Part shown: in pieces, positions 24,668-34,495 of the stretch
How the letters are laid out: each line of letters opens with the position of its first letter
How positions within the stretch are numbered: position 1 is the stretch's first letter
The notes under the pieces: generated by a model
The model's input: only the letters and a program-made list of their open reading frames with translations
Told to the model about the DNA's origin: nothing
Database searches by the model: none
DNA from: Marinomonas aquimarina
GTDB taxonomy: Bacteria > Pseudomonadota > Gammaproteobacteria > Pseudomonadales > Marinomonadaceae
Length of the DNA: 64,000 nt
NCBI RefSeq assembly: GCF_900089755.1
Contig: NZ_FLOC01000005.1
Location: 1 to 64,000 of the forward strand
Reading direction: 5' to 3'
Position numbers and translations under genes: made by a program

Positions 24668-27423
24668 GGTGCTGGCTCCTCTTGATCGGATTTAGCCTCA
24701 TCCGCACGGTTTGGAATCGGTGATAAGTAGCCAATTAACAGCATCAATCCTCCTACCGCCATAAAAGACACTATGCGCGTTAAATTGCCAGTCTCTTGCA
24801 GGTCGATGGTAAAGAGTTTTAACAGCACCACGCCTAGTACACTGACGCCCAATAGCCATATTTTGCGGCTTTGCTGGCGACGGGAAACATTCATAATCAC
24901 CAAAGCACACAGACTCCAAAGAATCGATAAGGACATTTGTACCGTGCTGGAATGCCACAACGCATAGCTGTTGTATGGCACTTCAATAAAGTGATGTAGG
25001 CCCCTGAGCAACACAATATTCAACCAGACAAAGCCAAGTACGGCTGGCACGACTATGGTTAGTCCCTGTCTAACTCGTTTCGTCGCCATAATGCTCTGGC
25101 GGCAGGTGTAAGCCATTAGGATCACCAATGCCAGTTGAGCTAAATCCATTGGGTTCAGGATGGGTACGTGGAACCATGGCGTCGCACCGGAGTGAAAACT
25201 CGCGGAGTAGAACCACAGCAATAGCAGCAACACCATAGGAATCGGTACCACATCCTTGTAGACCCCACGGTATTGAGTGATCGGCCAAAATGGGCGATTA
25301 AGCAGCCACATCAGTATCAACATGGGACCTGTAAAGGTGGCAAACCAAATCAGCAAAGAAGTGACTTGATTCCAGAGCATCATGTATTGATACCAGCTGA
25401 CTTCCCAGATTAAGCTCGCCAATAATGCCCAAACCGTGAATACATGCCAGCTCTTAACAACAAGGCTTTCCTTACTTGGCTCCGGATTGGCAGCAAGTTG
25501 TTTGCCTTTTAGCCACAGGAAGCCGTACTGAGCACCAGCGAATAGTGCAAACGCCAAACCACCCAATCCTTCATAAGGACGTAATAGATCACCACCATAT
25601 AGGGAAAACACTGTATACACACCACACCACAAAGCGACCAGAGGTAACAGACTGTAGGCGCTGTTTAACAAATGTGGCCAATGCAAACGACGGCTAAACA
25701 TCATAAAGGCCAGAGCGGAGAGGGACACAAATGTAATCATCCCAGCAAATACATGCTCAGGGGACATTTCCTTGAATAATTTAATGCTACCCGCCGCATA
25801 CCACCACACCAGCCCCACTAGGATGGACACTCCCTCCAGCTTCATTTCATAACGCTTGAGAACACCACGATGGCGCTGCAAAATCAGACCGATCGAGAAG
25901 ATAGAAAAGGCAAGAATCAGCAAACTCATCACGTTGTCCGCTGCGACCTGTAGACTTGAGAAATAGAAATTGTTCGCTACTTGCAGAGACACCACGCCGG
26001 CAATATAGAGCAAATAGCCCGCCGCTCGGGCCAACCAACGCTGCTGTCGTGCACCAATCCAAACAAGGCCCGCCGCTTCAATACACCAGGTGGCTGAGGT
26101 CCAGCTGGCATCCAGCGCCAAGGGCACGGCAAGGGTAAGAAAGATAATCCCCAGAGCGATAAAGGACTCTCTGAGCAGTCGCTGGGTCTGCTGGTATTTT
26201 TTCAAAAGCAAAGCCGCCAGAGCAAGGTAGAGCGCAGCGAGGGTCACGGCACTGATGGGCAAGCCGTACTCCGAATCTTTCAGTAACAATGTCTGTAGCC
26301 CAAAGGCAACAACAGGCAAACCAAACACCAAACTGCCATCCACAAGCCCCGTTAGTTTCGGCGGCTGCTTGATAGAGAACAGCACCGACACCAGCAGATA
26401 CAACACGAAGAAGGCAATTAGAAAGGGCTGTGTTGTGTTGTACAATTGCGCTTCATAGCGCAGTACCGCCCAAACGGAGGTAATCGCAAAGGTAAAGAAG
26501 AAGCCTACCCAGTTGAGCAAGCGCCAGGATTTAAACCAAGCAATGGCCAAGATGCCTAGGCTTAACCACAAGTAGAAGCCAAACAGCGCCACGTGATTAC
26601 CTGCCCCATCAGAGGTCAGTATCGGGGCAAGAAAGCCACCGATGGTCGCCATCAGCGCCAGCCCTTGCGCGCTTTGCATTACCGCTAAGGTGACGCCAAA
26701 CACGACGATCACGGTCATCAGGGCAAAGGTCATGGTAATCGGCATTAAGTCGTAAAATTTACCCGCCGCGAAAATCGTTAGATACAAGGCAGCGATCCCC
26801 CCGCCCTGTAGTATCAAACCATAGCCATGCTGTCGATGACGGGTGAGCCAGCCGATGATTAATAGCGCGGTGGCAATCAGCGCAATCACTGTGAGGCGCA
26901 TCTCAATCGGGAATAATCCCGCGCTGGAAGCGTATTTGGCCAAAAAGCTTAGGCCAAAAAACAACACCAACATCCCCACTCGCACCACGGGGTTGCCTTG
27001 GCTAAAGAAGCGTCGCACTTGCTCGCTAAGCTGGTTAAGAAATTGGAACTTAGGTGCCAGATTTTCGTCTCGGCTGTCGCGGCCAACGTTTTTATCGAGC
27101 CAACGGTCGGCCTCCTGCAGGGCTTCAGTTTGAGGTGCGGCCGGTTGCATAGTGTTCTGCTCAGTGGGTGCCTCGGGGCCAGGCGCGTCTGCTGCGGGAA
27201 CCGCTTGCTCTTCACTTGGTCGCGCTGTGGCCATTCGTTCTTTATAAGCGTTCGTCTGTAAGCGCGAGACTTCTCTTTCTAAACCTTTTACACGTGACGA
27301 TAATTGCCAAACCTGCCCCAGTGACAGCCCAACCAAACCACCAAACAACCAACCAAATGGGCCTGACAAAACTATCTCCCCCACAAAGAGGCCAATAATG
27401 ATCGCGACTATGATCTTACCCAT
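24664..27423 (-). CDS. DUF2339 family polytopic membrane protein
   Basis: A 919-residue protein dominated by roughly two dozen hydrophobic helices. A short N-terminal membrane segment (I-I-V-A-I-I-I-G-L-F-V-G) precedes a coiled, charged stretch (L-S-S-R-V-K-G-L-E-R-E-V-S-R-L) and an Ala/Pro/Glu linker (about 65-100); then the helices begin near residue 145 with F-F-S-Q-G-N-P-V-V-R-V-G. This is the DUF2339 architecture. Its function is not known. It is co-transcribed with the DUF3999 gene (4-bp overlap), so the two probably act as one envelope complex. Confidence 0.88.
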   Translation of the reverse strand: MGKIIVAIIIGLFVGEIVLSGPFGWLFGGLVGLSLGQVWQLSSRVKGLEREVSRLQTNAYKERMATARPSEEQAVPAADAPGPEAPTEQNTMQPAAPQTEALQEADRWLDKNVGRDSRDENLAPKFQFLNQLSEQVRRFFSQGNPVVRVGMLVLFFGLSFLAKYASSAGLFPIEMRLTVIALIATALLIIGWLTRHRQHGYGLILQGGGIAALYLTIFAAGKFYDLMPITMTFALMTVIVVFGVTLAVMQSAQGLALMATIGGFLAPILTSDGAGNHVALFGFYLWLSLGILAIAWFKSWRLLNWVGFFFTFAITSVWAVLRYEAQLYNTTQPFLIAFFVLYLLVSVLFSIKQPPKLTGLVDGSLVFGLPVVAFGLQTLLLKDSEYGLPISAVTLAALYLALAALLLKKYQQTQRLLRESFIALGIIFLTLAVPLALDASWTSATWCIEAAGLVWIGARQQRWLARAAGYLLYIAGVVSLQVANNFYFSSLQVAADNVMSLLILAFSIFSIGLILQRHRGVLKRYEMKLEGVSILVGLVWWYAAGSIKLFKEMSPEHVFAGMITFVSLSALAFMMFSRRLHWPHLLNSAYSLLPLVALWCGVYTVFSLYGGDLLRPYEGLGGLAFALFAGAQYGFLWLKGKQLAANPEPSKESLVVKSWHVFTVWALLASLIWEVSWYQYMMLWNQVTSLLIWFATFTGPMLILMWLLNRPFWPITQYRGVYKDVVPIPMVLLLLLWFYSASFHSGATPWFHVPILNPMDLAQLALVILMAYTCRQSIMATKRVRQGLTIVVPAVLGFVWLNIVLLRGLHHFIEVPYNSYALWHSSTVQMSLSILWSLCALVIMNVSRRQQSRKIWLLGVSVLGVVLLKLFTIDLQETGNLTRIVSFMAVGGLMLLIGYLSPIPNRADEAKSDQEEPAP

Positions 27424-27575
27424 GGATCATTCCTTCCCTTCTGAATGTGTGCTGCTTTGGGATGCTTAGAGTTCAGCTGTATGTGGACTTAGAAGGGTAT
27501 CAGGCCCCTGTCATGGGCCCTTCCCCTTCTTCAGACTATTACTTAAGTGTTGTCGATAATGTGCATATTTGGAAG

Positions 27576-28073
27576 TTACGGCGCTGGCACAATCGGGCAA
27601 TTGACCACAATATTGGTGCGCTCAATATTGACCAAGCCCTTGGCTTCGGCGTCCAACAGAGCGCCTTCAGAGGTCAATTCAACCGCCTGATTAGGGTTGA
27701 CCCATTGCACTTGGTAGATTAGCCAGATGGGGGAATAAGCCGCATCTGTGCTTTCAAAGCCCACTGGCGTGGGTGCGGAAGGAAAAATATTACGCTGCTC
27801 GCCGTTAGGAAAGCCGTACACACGCTCGATCACAGTTTTTTGTCGCGGGGGTTTGGGGTAATTGGGGATGGCATCACGCAAGCGCGGGGCATAATTCGCC
27901 CCCATGGCTTTGGCCATGTCCTGATCGGACACATCCGTGGTCACGTAATGCACGATCTGATCATTGAACCATGCCTGCTGCAACGGCAGTGAAACGGTCA
28001 TTGGCGCCGTGCTAGCACAGCCGGTCAGCCACAAACTGCCAGCCACCAAACCTGCCATTAATCGCTTTTTCAT
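27576..28073 (-). CDS. Putative lipoprotein
   Basis: A 165-residue protein with a signal peptide ending in the lipobox L-T-G-C (Cys at about 19), so it is likely anchored in the outer or inner membrane facing the periplasm. The mature part contains R-V-Y-G-F-P-N-G-E-Q-R-N-I-F-P-S-A-P-T-P-V and ends with a V-N-C-P-I motif. I do not recognise a named family. It stands alone on the minus strand between DUF2339 and an ABM-domain gene. Confidence 0.7.
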   Translation of the reverse strand: MKKRLMAGLVAGSLWLTGCASTAPMTVSLPLQQAWFNDQIVHYVTTDVSDQDMAKAMGANYAPRLRDAIPNYPKPPRQKTVIERVYGFPNGEQRNIFPSAPTPVGFESTDAAYSPIWLIYQVQWVNPNQAVELTSEGALLDAEAKGLVNIERTNIVVNCPIVPAP

Positions 28074-28109
28074 GCTTTGCTCTGCTTCCTTTAGAGAGTG
28101 CTATCCGTA

Positions 28110-28409
28110 CTACTTGGAAATATGATTGCCAAGCTCTTCGTATATTTTGATGGACACTAGATTGCCCAGCTTACTCATTTTGGTTACTTCCGGTGGATTG
28201 TCTGAAGACCAAAAGTTACGCCAGTCTTCTTCTGAACTCCAACGAGCAATGGTTAATAAGTGGTCTACCTTCAGCCCATCCTGCAACAAAGTACTGCCGA
28301 AAGCACCTTGGTACATTTCTCGTACCAACACCGTGGTCTGTTCCCAAGCCTCACTGAATTCTTGTAGGTTTTCTCGCTTTACCTGCCACTCGTAAATCAC
28401 ACGAATCAT
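28110..28409 (-). CDS. Antibiotic biosynthesis monooxygenase (ABM) domain protein
   Basis: A 99-residue dimeric ferredoxin-like-fold protein of the ABM type: R-V-I-Y-E-W-Q-V, then F-x-x-A-W-E-Q-T, then S-T-L-L-Q-D and a conserved W-S-S-E-E-D-W-R-N-F-W-S. Small proteins of this family act as quinone or haem monooxygenases or have no known substrate. No partner is evident. The gene is probably intact, in contrast to the broken relative at 33.3-33.6 kb. Confidence 0.75.
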   Translation of the reverse strand: MIRVIYEWQVKRENLQEFSEAWEQTTVLVREMYQGAFGSTLLQDGLKVDHLLTIARWSSEEDWRNFWSSDNPPEVTKMSKLGNLVSIKIYEELGNHISK

Positions 28410-28541
28410 CTTGTCTTCCTTCTCATGTTAGACGGGAGAGTTATTGTTATTAATTAAAGACCATATCAGCACTTTATTGTAAGCACGGATTTGACGCAAA
28501 CGCACGACATAACCCATCCCCCATTACCTTATCAAGCAAAC

Positions 28542-30023
28542 TTAACTGGTACGAACTCGATGCACCGCATTGCGCCACCCTTGATACAACTTTTCACGGC
28601 TGTCGTGACCCATCTCAGGATGGAAGGCATGCTCTGCCTGCCAAAGCTCGCTGATCTGTTCTAAAGAGTCGTACACACCAGCCTTTAACCCTGCTAAATA
28701 AGCCACACCAAGGGCCGTCGTCTCGGTCACTTTGGGACGCTCCACGGCAATGCCCAATAAATCGCTTAAAAACTGCACTACCAGATCGTTGACCACCATG
28801 CCGCCATCCACACGTAGTGAGTTAAAGTGGGCCCCATCTTTGGCCATCGCATCAACTAAGTCTTTGGTTTGATAGCAGACTGAGCGCAACCCCGCACTGA
28901 CAATGTCTGAGACACTGGTATCGCGAGTGAGACCGATCATGGCACCACGGGCATCAGGGTCCCAATAAGGCGCGCCTAGCCCAGTAAAGGCAGGCACCAA
29001 GTAAACGGTATCGGCATTTAGCGCCTGCTGCGCCAGGCTTTCCGTTTCCGAGGCATGGGAAAATAGCTTTAAGCCATCTCTTAACCATTGAATCGCCGCT
29101 CCCGCGACAAAAATACTGCCTTCTAAGGCATAGGTGACCTGGCCATCCAGACGATACGCCACGGTGCTGAGCAGCTTGTGTTCGGATTTCAGCACTTGAT
29201 CGCCAGTATTAAGAATCAAGAAACAACCGGTACCATAGGTGCTTTTCACCATCCCCGGTGCAAAGCACGCTTGCCCAAACAACGCCGCTTGTTGATCCCC
29301 TGCAATGCCCTGCACTGGGATCTCGGCTCCCAGCCATTTTTCATTGATCACACCAAAGTCAGCACTAGAATCCATCACCTCTGGTAGCTTTACCGTGCCA
29401 ATGCCGAGCAGCTCAATCAACTCCTGATCCCAGTCTTGGCTATGAATATTAAAAATCATGGTGCGCGCGGCATTGGTGGCATCGGTGCGGTGCTGTTGGC
29501 CATCGGTCAAACACCAGAGCAAATAACTGTCGACGGTGCCAAACGCGATTTTACCCTGTTCGGCACGTTCTTTTACGCCGACCACATGGTGCAGCATCCA
29601 GCGAATTTTAGTGGCGGAGAAGTAAGGGTCGATCAGCAGACCGGTCTTTTGCTGCACCTTATCACTATAACCCTGCTCTACTAGGCTTTGGCAGTAGTCA
29701 CTGGTACGGCGGTCCTGCCAAACAATGGCGCTATACACCGGCTTACCGGTTTCCATGTCCCACAGTAAGGTCGTTTCACGCTGGTTAGTAATGCCCGCAC
29801 TGGTGATATCACTGGCATTTAAGCCGGCGTCTTTCAGTGCTTCCTTACAGACTTGCAAGGTGGTTTGCCAGAGATCGCTAGGGTTATGCTCGACCCAACC
29901 ATCTTCGGGAAAATGTTGCGCAAACTCTTGTTGACCCTGACCGATAATCTGCCCAAACTGATTAAAAATAATGGCACGACTACTGGTGGTGCCTTGATCA
30001 ATCGCAAGTAAAAACTGGTTCAT
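28542..30023 (-). CDS. glpK: Glycerol kinase
   Basis: A 493-residue FGGY-family kinase that phosphorylates glycerol to glycerol 3-phosphate. The N-terminal ATP loop D-Q-G-T-T-S-S-R-A, the substrate region N-Q-R-E-T-T-L-L-W, and the [12 protein letters not shown] signature are present, and the length is that of E. coli GlpK (502). It lies divergently from glpD, 311 bp apart, so the two steps of glycerol use are encoded side by side. No glpF or glpR gene is in the window. Confidence 0.96.
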   Translation of the reverse strand: MNQFLLAIDQGTTSSRAIIFNQFGQIIGQGQQEFAQHFPEDGWVEHNPSDLWQTTLQVCKEALKDAGLNASDITSAGITNQRETTLLWDMETGKPVYSAIVWQDRRTSDYCQSLVEQGYSDKVQQKTGLLIDPYFSATKIRWMLHHVVGVKERAEQGKIAFGTVDSYLLWCLTDGQQHRTDATNAARTMIFNIHSQDWDQELIELLGIGTVKLPEVMDSSADFGVINEKWLGAEIPVQGIAGDQQAALFGQACFAPGMVKSTYGTGCFLILNTGDQVLKSEHKLLSTVAYRLDGQVTYALEGSIFVAGAAIQWLRDGLKLFSHASETESLAQQALNADTVYLVPAFTGLGAPYWDPDARGAMIGLTRDTSVSDIVSAGLRSVCYQTKDLVDAMAKDGAHFNSLRVDGGMVVNDLVVQFLSDLLGIAVERPKVTETTALGVAYLAGLKAGVYDSLEQISELWQAEHAFHPEMGHDSREKLYQGWRNAVHRVRTS

Positions 30024-30334
30024 AGCCTCGAACTCTCGGTTGTGTCGGATACCCCACTAACACCAGGTTGCGGTCATCCTGACAGGCTTTTCTTATAGTA
30101 TAAGTCGCATTATTGAAGAAATGACATGGCCTTGATCTTCGACATAAAACGGCTGCGGTTTTGCTATTTTCATCACACTCGCTGCATGGATTGCAATAAA
30201 AGTCGACTAGTTTGGCGCTGGCGATGCTTGCTTATCCCCTACTAGATGGCTAGCATCGAAATGAATATATTGACCTAAATCAATCGGTATCTTGCAACAT
30301 AGGTCACCCAAACCAAATTGAGACGAGGTAGACC
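30024..30334. other. Divergent glpK-glpD regulatory region
   Basis: This 311-bp gap must hold both promoters. The only clear site is the Anr/FNR-like box at 30270-30283 (own entry). TTCGACATAAAACG near 30136 is weakly like a half GlpR operator, but too weak to call. Confidence 0.4.
30270..30283. promoter_or_regulatory. Anr/FNR-like box upstream of glpD
   Basis: TTGACCTAAATCAA differs by one base from the FNR/Anr consensus TTGAT-N4-ATCAA. It is 52 bp upstream of the glpD start, a position where an oxygen-responsive regulator could act on the aerobic dehydrogenase. Confidence 0.6.
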
Positions 30335-31861
30335 ATGGAACAGGCTCATTTTGACTTATTTGTTGTCGGCGGTGGTATTAACGGTACAGGCATTGCGGCA
30401 GATGCCACAGGGCGTGGTTTATCGGTCGCCTTGTGCGAAATGAATGACTTGGCCAGCGCCACTTCATCTGCCAGTAGCAAGTTAATTCATGGCGGTTTGC
30501 GCTACCTTGAACACTACGAATTTCGCTTGGTTCACGAAGCCCTAGGCGAGCGCGAAGTGTTATTAAAAATCGCCCCGCACCTGGTCACGCCAATGCGCTT
30601 CCAGCTACCTCATCGCCCTCACCTACGCCCTGCTTGGCTGATTCGTCTGGGGCTGTTTCTGTACGATCATATTGGCAAACGTGAGCTGCTCGAAAGCTCT
30701 TTTAATGTGGCTTACGGTGAGGATAGCCCACTCAAAAGCGATATCACGCAAGGTTTTGAATATTCAGACTGCTGGGTCGACGATGCCCGCTTGGTGATCG
30801 TTAACGCCATGAGCGCTCAAGAGCACGGCGCCTTAATTATGCCTCGCACACGCTGTGAATCCGCGAAACGAGAAAACGGAGTTTGGGTGATTGATGTGGT
30901 CAACACCCTCACTCAAGAACGCCAACGCTTTACCGCCGACGGTTTGATTAATGCGGCGGGCCCTTGGGTGTCGAGCTTTATTGAAACCAAGCTCGAGCGA
31001 CCTGCTCCCTACAACATCCGCATGATCAAAGGCAGCCATATTGTGGTGCCAAAACTGTTTGAGCAAAGTAATGCTTTTATTATGCAAAATGCCGACAAGC
31101 GCATCGTGTTTGCCATTCCTTATCGTGATCAGTACACCTTACTCGGCACCACCGATGAGGAGTATCAAGGCGACCCTAAGGACGTGGCCATCAGTGACGC
31201 CGAGGCCGATTATATTTTGGACGTGGCAAACCAGCATTTTAATAAGCAGCTGAGCCGCGCCGACATTGTCTGGACCTATTCAGGAGTACGCCCGCTGCTC
31301 AATGATGAGACTGAAAATGCCTCGGCCGTCACCCGTGACTACACTTTGCATGTGGAAGATGACCATGGCAAAGCACCGCTTCTGAGCATCTTTGGTGGCA
31401 AGATCACCACTTATCGCCAGTTGGCTTTAACGGCCATGCATGACCTCAAAGACTACTTCCCACAGATGGGCAAAGAGTGGACCCATGCGCACCCTCTACC
31501 AGGTGGCGATATGAACCATGATCATGAGGCATTTGCTCAGCAATTAATGACAGAGTTTCCCTTCCTCGACGAGCGCCTCGCACGGCGCTTTACCGCCAGC
31601 TACGGCACCCAGTCTTATGTGCTGTTAGGGGATGCATCGTCGTTAATGGCACTGGGGCCTTGCTTTGGTGCGGACCTGTATCAGAAAGAAGTGGATTATT
31701 TGATCGAGCACGAATGGGCGCGCACCGCCGAGGATGTGCTGTGGCGCCGCTCTAAGCTGGGCTTGGAGTTCACACCAGAACAAGTGCAGAAACTAGACGA
31801 TTACCTCGCCGATGAGATGGCCCATGAACAGGACTATGCGCGGGAGCTGATTGCGTCTTAA
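30335..31861 (+). CDS. glpD: Aerobic glycerol-3-phosphate dehydrogenase
   Basis: A 508-residue FAD enzyme of the inner membrane that oxidises glycerol 3-phosphate to dihydroxyacetone phosphate and passes electrons to quinone. The FAD-binding loop is [12 protein letters not shown] near residue 10-21; [13 protein letters not shown] and G-G-K-I-T-T-Y-R are conserved GlpD motifs. The length equals E. coli GlpD (501). The start is supported by a GACGAGG ribosome site. The gene runs into ynfA, which is convergent with a 4-bp overlap. Confidence 0.96.
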   Translation: MEQAHFDLFVVGGGINGTGIAADATGRGLSVALCEMNDLASATSSASSKLIHGGLRYLEHYEFRLVHEALGEREVLLKIAPHLVTPMRFQLPHRPHLRPAWLIRLGLFLYDHIGKRELLESSFNVAYGEDSPLKSDITQGFEYSDCWVDDARLVIVNAMSAQEHGALIMPRTRCESAKRENGVWVIDVVNTLTQERQRFTADGLINAAGPWVSSFIETKLERPAPYNIRMIKGSHIVVPKLFEQSNAFIMQNADKRIVFAIPYRDQYTLLGTTDEEYQGDPKDVAISDAEADYILDVANQHFNKQLSRADIVWTYSGVRPLLNDETENASAVTRDYTLHVEDDHGKAPLLSIFGGKITTYRQLALTAMHDLKDYFPQMGKEWTHAHPLPGGDMNHDHEAFAQQLMTEFPFLDERLARRFTASYGTQSYVLLGDASSLMALGPCFGADLYQKEVDYLIEHEWARTAEDVLWRRSKLGLEFTPEQVQKLDDYLADEMAHEQDYARELIAS

Positions 31862-32202
31862 GCCGCTCGCGGGGCGAACATAATAATGGCCATGCCCGCA
31901 ACGGCGACACAGGAGCCAACGATGTCCCACATCGTTGGCTTGATGCCATCTACCAGCCACAGCCAAAAGATGGCGACAAAGATATAGACGCCGCCATAGG
32001 CCGCATAGACACGCCCAGACGCTTCAGGGTGCAATGACAACAACCAAGCAAACAGTGCCAAACTCACTGCGGCAGGCACTAAAAACAGAATCGATTTGCC
32101 TTCGCGCAACCACAAATAGGGCAAATAGCAGCCCACTATTTCCGCTAGCGCGGTCAGCAAAAATAAACCAACGGTTTTTAGCTCAGGCATAGGCACACTC
32201 AA
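31858..32202 (-). CDS. YnfA (UPF0060) family membrane protein
   Basis: A 114-residue protein with four hydrophobic helices and the family motifs [25 protein letters not shown] and W-L-W-L-V-D-G. YnfA proteins belong to the SMR-like transporter group; drug efflux has been reported for some members, but substrate here is unknown. It lies 8 bp downstream of the acyltransferase gene on the same strand. Its stop overlaps that of glpD by 4 bp on the other strand. Confidence 0.9.
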   Translation of the reverse strand: MSVPMPELKTVGLFLLTALAEIVGCYLPYLWLREGKSILFLVPAAVSLALFAWLLSLHPEASGRVYAAYGGVYIFVAIFWLWLVDGIKPTMWDIVGSCVAVAGMAIIMFAPRAA

Positions 32203-32209
32203 AACACCT

Positions 32210-33166
32210 TTAATAGAGCGACGGGGCGTCTTCGTTTGGGCGCGTTTTAAAGCGGCGGTGTAACCACATATATTGGGCCATATTACGGCTAATTAGCTGT
32301 TCGATAATCTTATTACCGCGAAGCGCGTCCGCTAATTCGTTTTCCCCAGGGAAGTCTTCCAATGGTGCTCCAATCTCAATGCTGTACCCTTTGTCATCAG
32401 CATTACGCTCAACAAAGAACGGCAAGACTTTGGCTTTACCCAGCTTGGCCAGCGTCGTACCACCGGTAATGGTCGCCGCTTCCTGCACACCAAAGAATGG
32501 AATAAACACTGCACTAGAACGACCAAAATCTTGGTCAGCGGTGTACCAGATCACATCTGGGGCACGTAGGCTACGCACCATTTGGCGCATGTCTTTTTTC
32601 GGGATCAAGGCTTTGTTAGAACGTAGACGACCTTTCACCTGCAGGTATTCCATGACAGGATTATTGTGTGGGCGATACACACCAACACCTGGGTTAAACT
32701 GACCGAAAATACGTGCGCCCATTTCCAGCGGTAAACAGTGTACGGCAAACAAAATCACGCCTTGGCCATTATCCAGCGTCGTTTGTACGTGCTCTTGCCC
32801 TTTGATGTTCATATGGTTTTGCACGCGCTTGTCTGACCACCACCAAGCACAGACGGTATCGAAAATCGCTGTGCCAGTGGCTTCAAAGTTACGCTTTAAT
32901 AAGTCTTGGCGCTCAGCGTCACTCATCTCAGGGAAGCAAAGCTCAAGGTTACGCTTGGCGGTTTTTACACGCCCCTTGGCAAACTTCATCATAAAGCGAC
33001 CAATGGCTTTACCCAGCCTCATCTGCCAATGTAGCGGCAGCATAGATAACAGACGGCCTAAACCTAGACCGAACCAAAGTCCCCAGTGTTTGGGATGAAG
33101 CAATGCTTTAGAGAATTGCGCTTGTTCTACCACGACGTCATGCACCCATTGAAAATTCGCCGACAT
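32210..33166 (-). CDS. LpxL/HtrB-like lipid A acyltransferase
   Basis: A 318-residue member of the lysophospholipid acyltransferase superfamily. The active-site motif H-x4-E is F-A-V-H-C-L-P-L-E (near residue 140), followed by V-Y-R-P-H-N-N and a D-Q-D-F-G motif. LpxL/HtrB enzymes add a secondary lauroyl-type chain to Kdo2-lipid IVA at the inner membrane. The sequence ends R-R-F-K-T-R-P, a common tail of this family. Which secondary position it acylates (LpxL or LpxM type) cannot be read from the sequence. Confidence 0.88.
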   Translation of the reverse strand: MSANFQWVHDVVVEQAQFSKALLHPKHWGLWFGLGLGRLLSMLPLHWQMRLGKAIGRFMMKFAKGRVKTAKRNLELCFPEMSDAERQDLLKRNFEATGTAIFDTVCAWWWSDKRVQNHMNIKGQEHVQTTLDNGQGVILFAVHCLPLEMGARIFGQFNPGVGVYRPHNNPVMEYLQVKGRLRSNKALIPKKDMRQMVRSLRAPDVIWYTADQDFGRSSAVFIPFFGVQEAATITGGTTLAKLGKAKVLPFFVERNADDKGYSIEIGAPLEDFPGENELADALRGNKIIEQLISRNMAQYMWLHRRFKTRPNEDAPSLY

Positions 33167-33283
33167 TCTAACGCAAAATGACGGAAAAATTGAGCGCCGT
33201 TAGCGACTTACTTGGTGTTTGGCGTAATGTGGAGGATATGAGCAGAACGATAGTCACCGCAGCAAAAAGGATTTAAGCGTTCA

Positions 33284-33578
33284 CTAGCCTGTAAATGTGT
33301 AACGCCTTTCAACCTTGACCACTTCCACCTCATAGGACTCATACCATTTCTCGCGGCCAAACTGTTGGGCCAGGGCATGCTGGCTGTCTCGGTGCCAATT
33401 CTGGATATCGGCTTCGCTTTCCCAATAGGAAATGGCGATCTCTTCGTCGCCTTACGGTGACGGCAATAAAGTCTTGGCAGTTGTATTGGCTAAAGGCCAG
33501 CTCACGCATGACTTTTACCGTTTGTGAATAGTGGGCGTCAGGGGTTTTGGTTTTCGCTTTAAAAATCACGGCGTACAT
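33284..33578 (-). pseudogene. Frameshifted ABM-like monooxygenase
   Basis: The frame from ATG 33578 (M-Y-A-V-I-F-K-A-K) runs to D-F-I-A-V-T and then turns into an Arg-rich nonsense tail. In the next frame the expected sequence continues as D-E-E-I-A-I-S-Y-W-E-S-E-A-D-I-Q-N-W-H-R, then H-A-L-A-Q-Q-F-G-R-E-K-W-Y, to a TAG at 33284. Removing one base of the AA/TT pair near 33452-33453 restores a complete protein of about 97 residues. So this is a fresh single-base frameshift or a sequencing error. The restored product would be an antibiotic-biosynthesis-monooxygenase type protein. Confidence 0.85.
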
Positions 33579-33670
33579 AGGTTCTGTTTCCTTCATGCTG
33601 TTCCCTACTTGGACGATTTCGCCCACAACACCTACACTTTGAACACTCTTAAACAGCAGAGTGCATCATC

Positions 33671-34291
33671 ATGTCACGTTATCAATTAGACACCGCCGAA
33701 GCGAAATATCAGCCCGGATCCAATCATCAGGTGCTGCTGAATAAGCTCAATGTGACGGATCTTGAGGAGATGCATGATATTGAAGCACAGTTGCTGTTTT
33801 TACTGTATACCAAAGTGTTTTCCCACCCCACCGAGCTCGAGGCCTTTACCTTTCAAGACATCATTTCATGGCATCGCCAGTGGCTGGGCAATGTCTATTA
33901 TTGGGCGGGGCGCATTCGTAATGTACGGATGTCCAAGCAAGGCTTTGAATTTGCCGCCCCACCACAGATCGTCAAATTGATTCATCAATTTGAACAGGCC
34001 TACTTAGCCAAAATCCCGCAGATTTCACAGCTTAGCAAAGATGAGTTGGTATCCTTGTTGGCGCAAACCCATGTGGAATTTATTTTGATTCACCCCTTTC
34101 GGGAGGGTAATGGGCGCATCAGTCGTTTATTAATGGACTATATGAGCTGGCAAGCAGGCTATGGGTTGCTCGATTACAGCTTATGGGATACCCACAAAGC
34201 GTTTTATTTTCGCTCGATACAAGCGGGGGTTGGCGGTGATTACCAATACATTGAGCGTTTGGTAAGGGATATTTTAGACGGCGAGAGTTAA
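33671..34291 (+). CDS. Fic-domain protein (probable AMP transferase)
   Basis: A 206-residue Fic protein with the complete active-site motif H-P-F-R-E-G-N-G-R at residues 141-149 and a flap region V-R-M-S-K-Q-G-F-E-F near 85-95. Fic enzymes transfer AMP from ATP to protein side chains, and many are toxins held by an inhibitory helix with an (S/T)xxxE(G/N) motif. I see no such motif inside this protein, so an inhibitor may be encoded separately. A 50-residue frame that converges on its 3' end is a weak candidate. The gene is alone on the plus strand between the broken ABM gene and an ATPase gene. Confidence 0.9.
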   Translation: MSRYQLDTAEAKYQPGSNHQVLLNKLNVTDLEEMHDIEAQLLFLLYTKVFSHPTELEAFTFQDIISWHRQWLGNVYYWAGRIRNVRMSKQGFEFAAPPQIVKLIHQFEQAYLAKIPQISQLSKDELVSLLAQTHVEFILIHPFREGNGRISRLLMDYMSWQAGYGLLDYSLWDTHKAFYFRSIQAGVGGDYQYIERLVRDILDGES

Positions 34292-34426
34292 AGCACTGTA
34301 CTTCTTTTTGTTTTGCGCAAGCTTACGCTCAATGCCGCGAATCGCAGCGCCCGTTTCGATGGCAGTAGAGCTGGCAACTGAGCGATAAATCATCTGCTGC
34401 GTGACTTTTTTCTTGGCGGCTTTCAT
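34274..34426 (-). CDS. Possible 50-residue protein converging on fic
   Basis: A 50-residue Lys-rich frame starting at ATG 34426 with GGAG about ten bases upstream; its last 18 bp overlap the end of fic on the other strand. The sequence contains S-S-T-A-I-E-T-G, which resembles, but does not fully match, the Fic-inhibitory motif (S/T)xxxE(G/N) because Thr stands in the last position. It could be an antitoxin of the VbhA/YhfG type, a small partner of the ATPase encoded upstream on the same strand, or not a gene. Confidence 0.4.
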   Translation of the reverse strand: MKAAKKKVTQQMIYRSVASSTAIETGAAIRGIERKLAQNKKKYSALTLAV

Positions 34427-34495
34427 GCGTGGTTAAGCTCCAACAGGGCCATCAAAGGATAGTTTCATCGTAACGTAAAAGCCCATTCTTCGCAA

